This document shows, piece by piece, positions 7,425-7,649 of a DNA stretch of 7,649 bases. Under the pieces are notes generated by a model that saw only the letters and a program-made list of their open reading frames with translations, did no database searches and was not told the origin of the DNA. Numbering within the stretch: the first letter of the stretch is position 1; every line of letters begins with the position of its first letter. This stretch comes from DATFLL01 sp035267785. GTDB taxonomy: Bacteria > Pseudomonadota > Gammaproteobacteria > DATFLL01. The stretch covers positions 1 through 7,649 of the forward strand of contig DATFLL010000074.1 of NCBI GenBank assembly GCA_035267785.1. The letters run 5' to 3'. Both the position numbers and the translations under genes were made by a program.

Positions 7425-7546
7425 GGATTCGAACCTCCGACTTCAAATGGTCGGTTCGACAGCCGGGCGGAGCCCGGCTGACCGCCGGAGCGCGGCGACG
7501 GCGGCCCGCAGGGCGAGGCGCGAAGCGTCGAGTAATCCTTCCGGGC
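7425..7546. repeat. tRNA-Arg-associated repeat element (copy 2)
   Basis: Bases 7425-7441 are the exact reverse complement of tRNA-Arg 7339-7355 (GGATTCGAACCTCCGAC). Then comes the core shared with copy 1 (7446-7468), followed by a run of GC-rich hairpins: AGCCGGGC-GGA-GCCCGGCT (7461-7479), CGCCG/CGGCG (7483-7497), GCCC-GCA-GGGC (7504-7514) and GGCGC-GAA-GCGTC (7517-7529). It ends with AATCCTTCCGGGC (7534-7546), an exact 13-bp direct repeat of tRNA-Arg 7351-7363. Together this looks like a small palindromic element bounded by tRNA-derived sequence; no family is recognised and no protein is encoded. Confidence 0.6.
7534..7546 (+). repeat. 13-bp direct repeat of the tRNA-Arg 3' end (attachment-site-like)
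   Basis: AATCCTTCCGGGC repeats the T-stem/acceptor segment of tRNA-Arg (7351-7363), 183 bp downstream. The bases before it (GTCGAG) also resemble the tRNA's GTCGGAG with a short deletion. Integrative elements that target tRNA 3' ends leave such repeats, but no integrase is visible and the bracketed DNA is under 200 bp. It may be a scar or an empty att remnant. Confidence 0.4.
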
Positions 7547-7649
7547 ACTTAGAACCGCCTACGGCGGTTCATCAAGTACTTCCCGAACTCGCTGCGCTCG
7601 TTCTGGTCGCACTTAGAACCGCCTACGGCGGTTCATCAAGTACTTCCCG
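7545..7649. repeat. Two copies of a 41-bp palindromic repeat, period 64 bp
   Basis: 7545-7585 and 7609-7649 are identical over 41 bases. Each holds a perfect 8-bp hairpin GAACCGCC-TAC-GGCGGTTC (7552-7570 and 7616-7634), outer ACTT/AAGT complementarity, and the palindrome AAGTACTT. The 23-bp spacer (7586-7608) contains an imperfect GAAC...GTTC hairpin. The period of 64 is not a multiple of three, so this is not a protein repeat. The second copy ends exactly with the window, so the array may continue and the repeat unit may be longer. Confidence 0.85.

Noticed and set aside
6898..7548. Minus-strand frames across the tRNA region with GFEPP/GFEPS peptides
   Set aside because: This is the familiar artefact of translating the antisense of the tRNA T-loop (GGTTCGAA). 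They run through two tRNA genes and a terminator, so they are not proteins.
7545..7649. CRISPR array reading of the 41-bp repeats with a 23-bp spacer
   Set aside because: Only two copies, a strongly palindromic repeat, a short self-complementary spacer and no cas genes. A structured tandem repeat fits better.

Overview
The window is a GC-rich stretch of a gammaproteobacterial chromosome. The gene order pncC/cinA-C – thpR – recA – recX – alaS – lysC – csrA – tRNA-Ser(GCU) – tRNA-Arg(ACG) is the conserved recA–alaS–csrA–tRNA block of Gammaproteobacteria. The lysC between alaS and csrA resembles Pseudomonas-type or Chromatiales-type genomes rather than enterics. CsrA, RecA and AlaS read as close relatives of the Escherichia coli proteins. 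The sequence supports 'gammaproteobacterium outside the Enterobacterales'; a more precise placement would be a guess.

Layout: 2-220 is the 3' end of a PncC/CinA C-terminal-type amidohydrolase, overlapped by 14 bp by thpR (207-767). A roughly 200-bp regulatory gap leads to recA (971-2020), followed 30 bp later by its modulator recX (TTG start, 2051-2539) and then alaS (2605-5229). lysC (5311-6537) has its own leader and, very probably, a second in-frame translation start at 6049 that makes a separate regulatory beta subunit. csrA (6682-6882) has a strong ribosome binding site flanked by GGA motifs. All protein genes are on the plus strand. Together they cover recombination and its control (recA, recX), tRNA charging (alaS), entry into the aspartate amino-acid family (lysC), global post-transcriptional control (csrA), and small housekeeping enzymes (pncC, thpR).

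The unusual part is the last ~620 bp. Each tRNA gene is followed, after 55-57 bp, by a perfect 17-nt inverted copy of its own T-arm region. Each inverted copy is joined to a shared core (22 of 23 identical bases) and then to GC-rich hairpins. The tRNA-Arg copy of this element also ends in a 13-bp direct repeat of the tRNA-Arg 3' end, which looks like an attachment site. It then abuts two copies of a 41-bp palindromic repeat spaced at 64 bp, running to the end of the window. No protein gene is believable there. This tRNA-associated repeat arrangement is the best candidate for something undescribed; everything upstream is well-known housekeeping.
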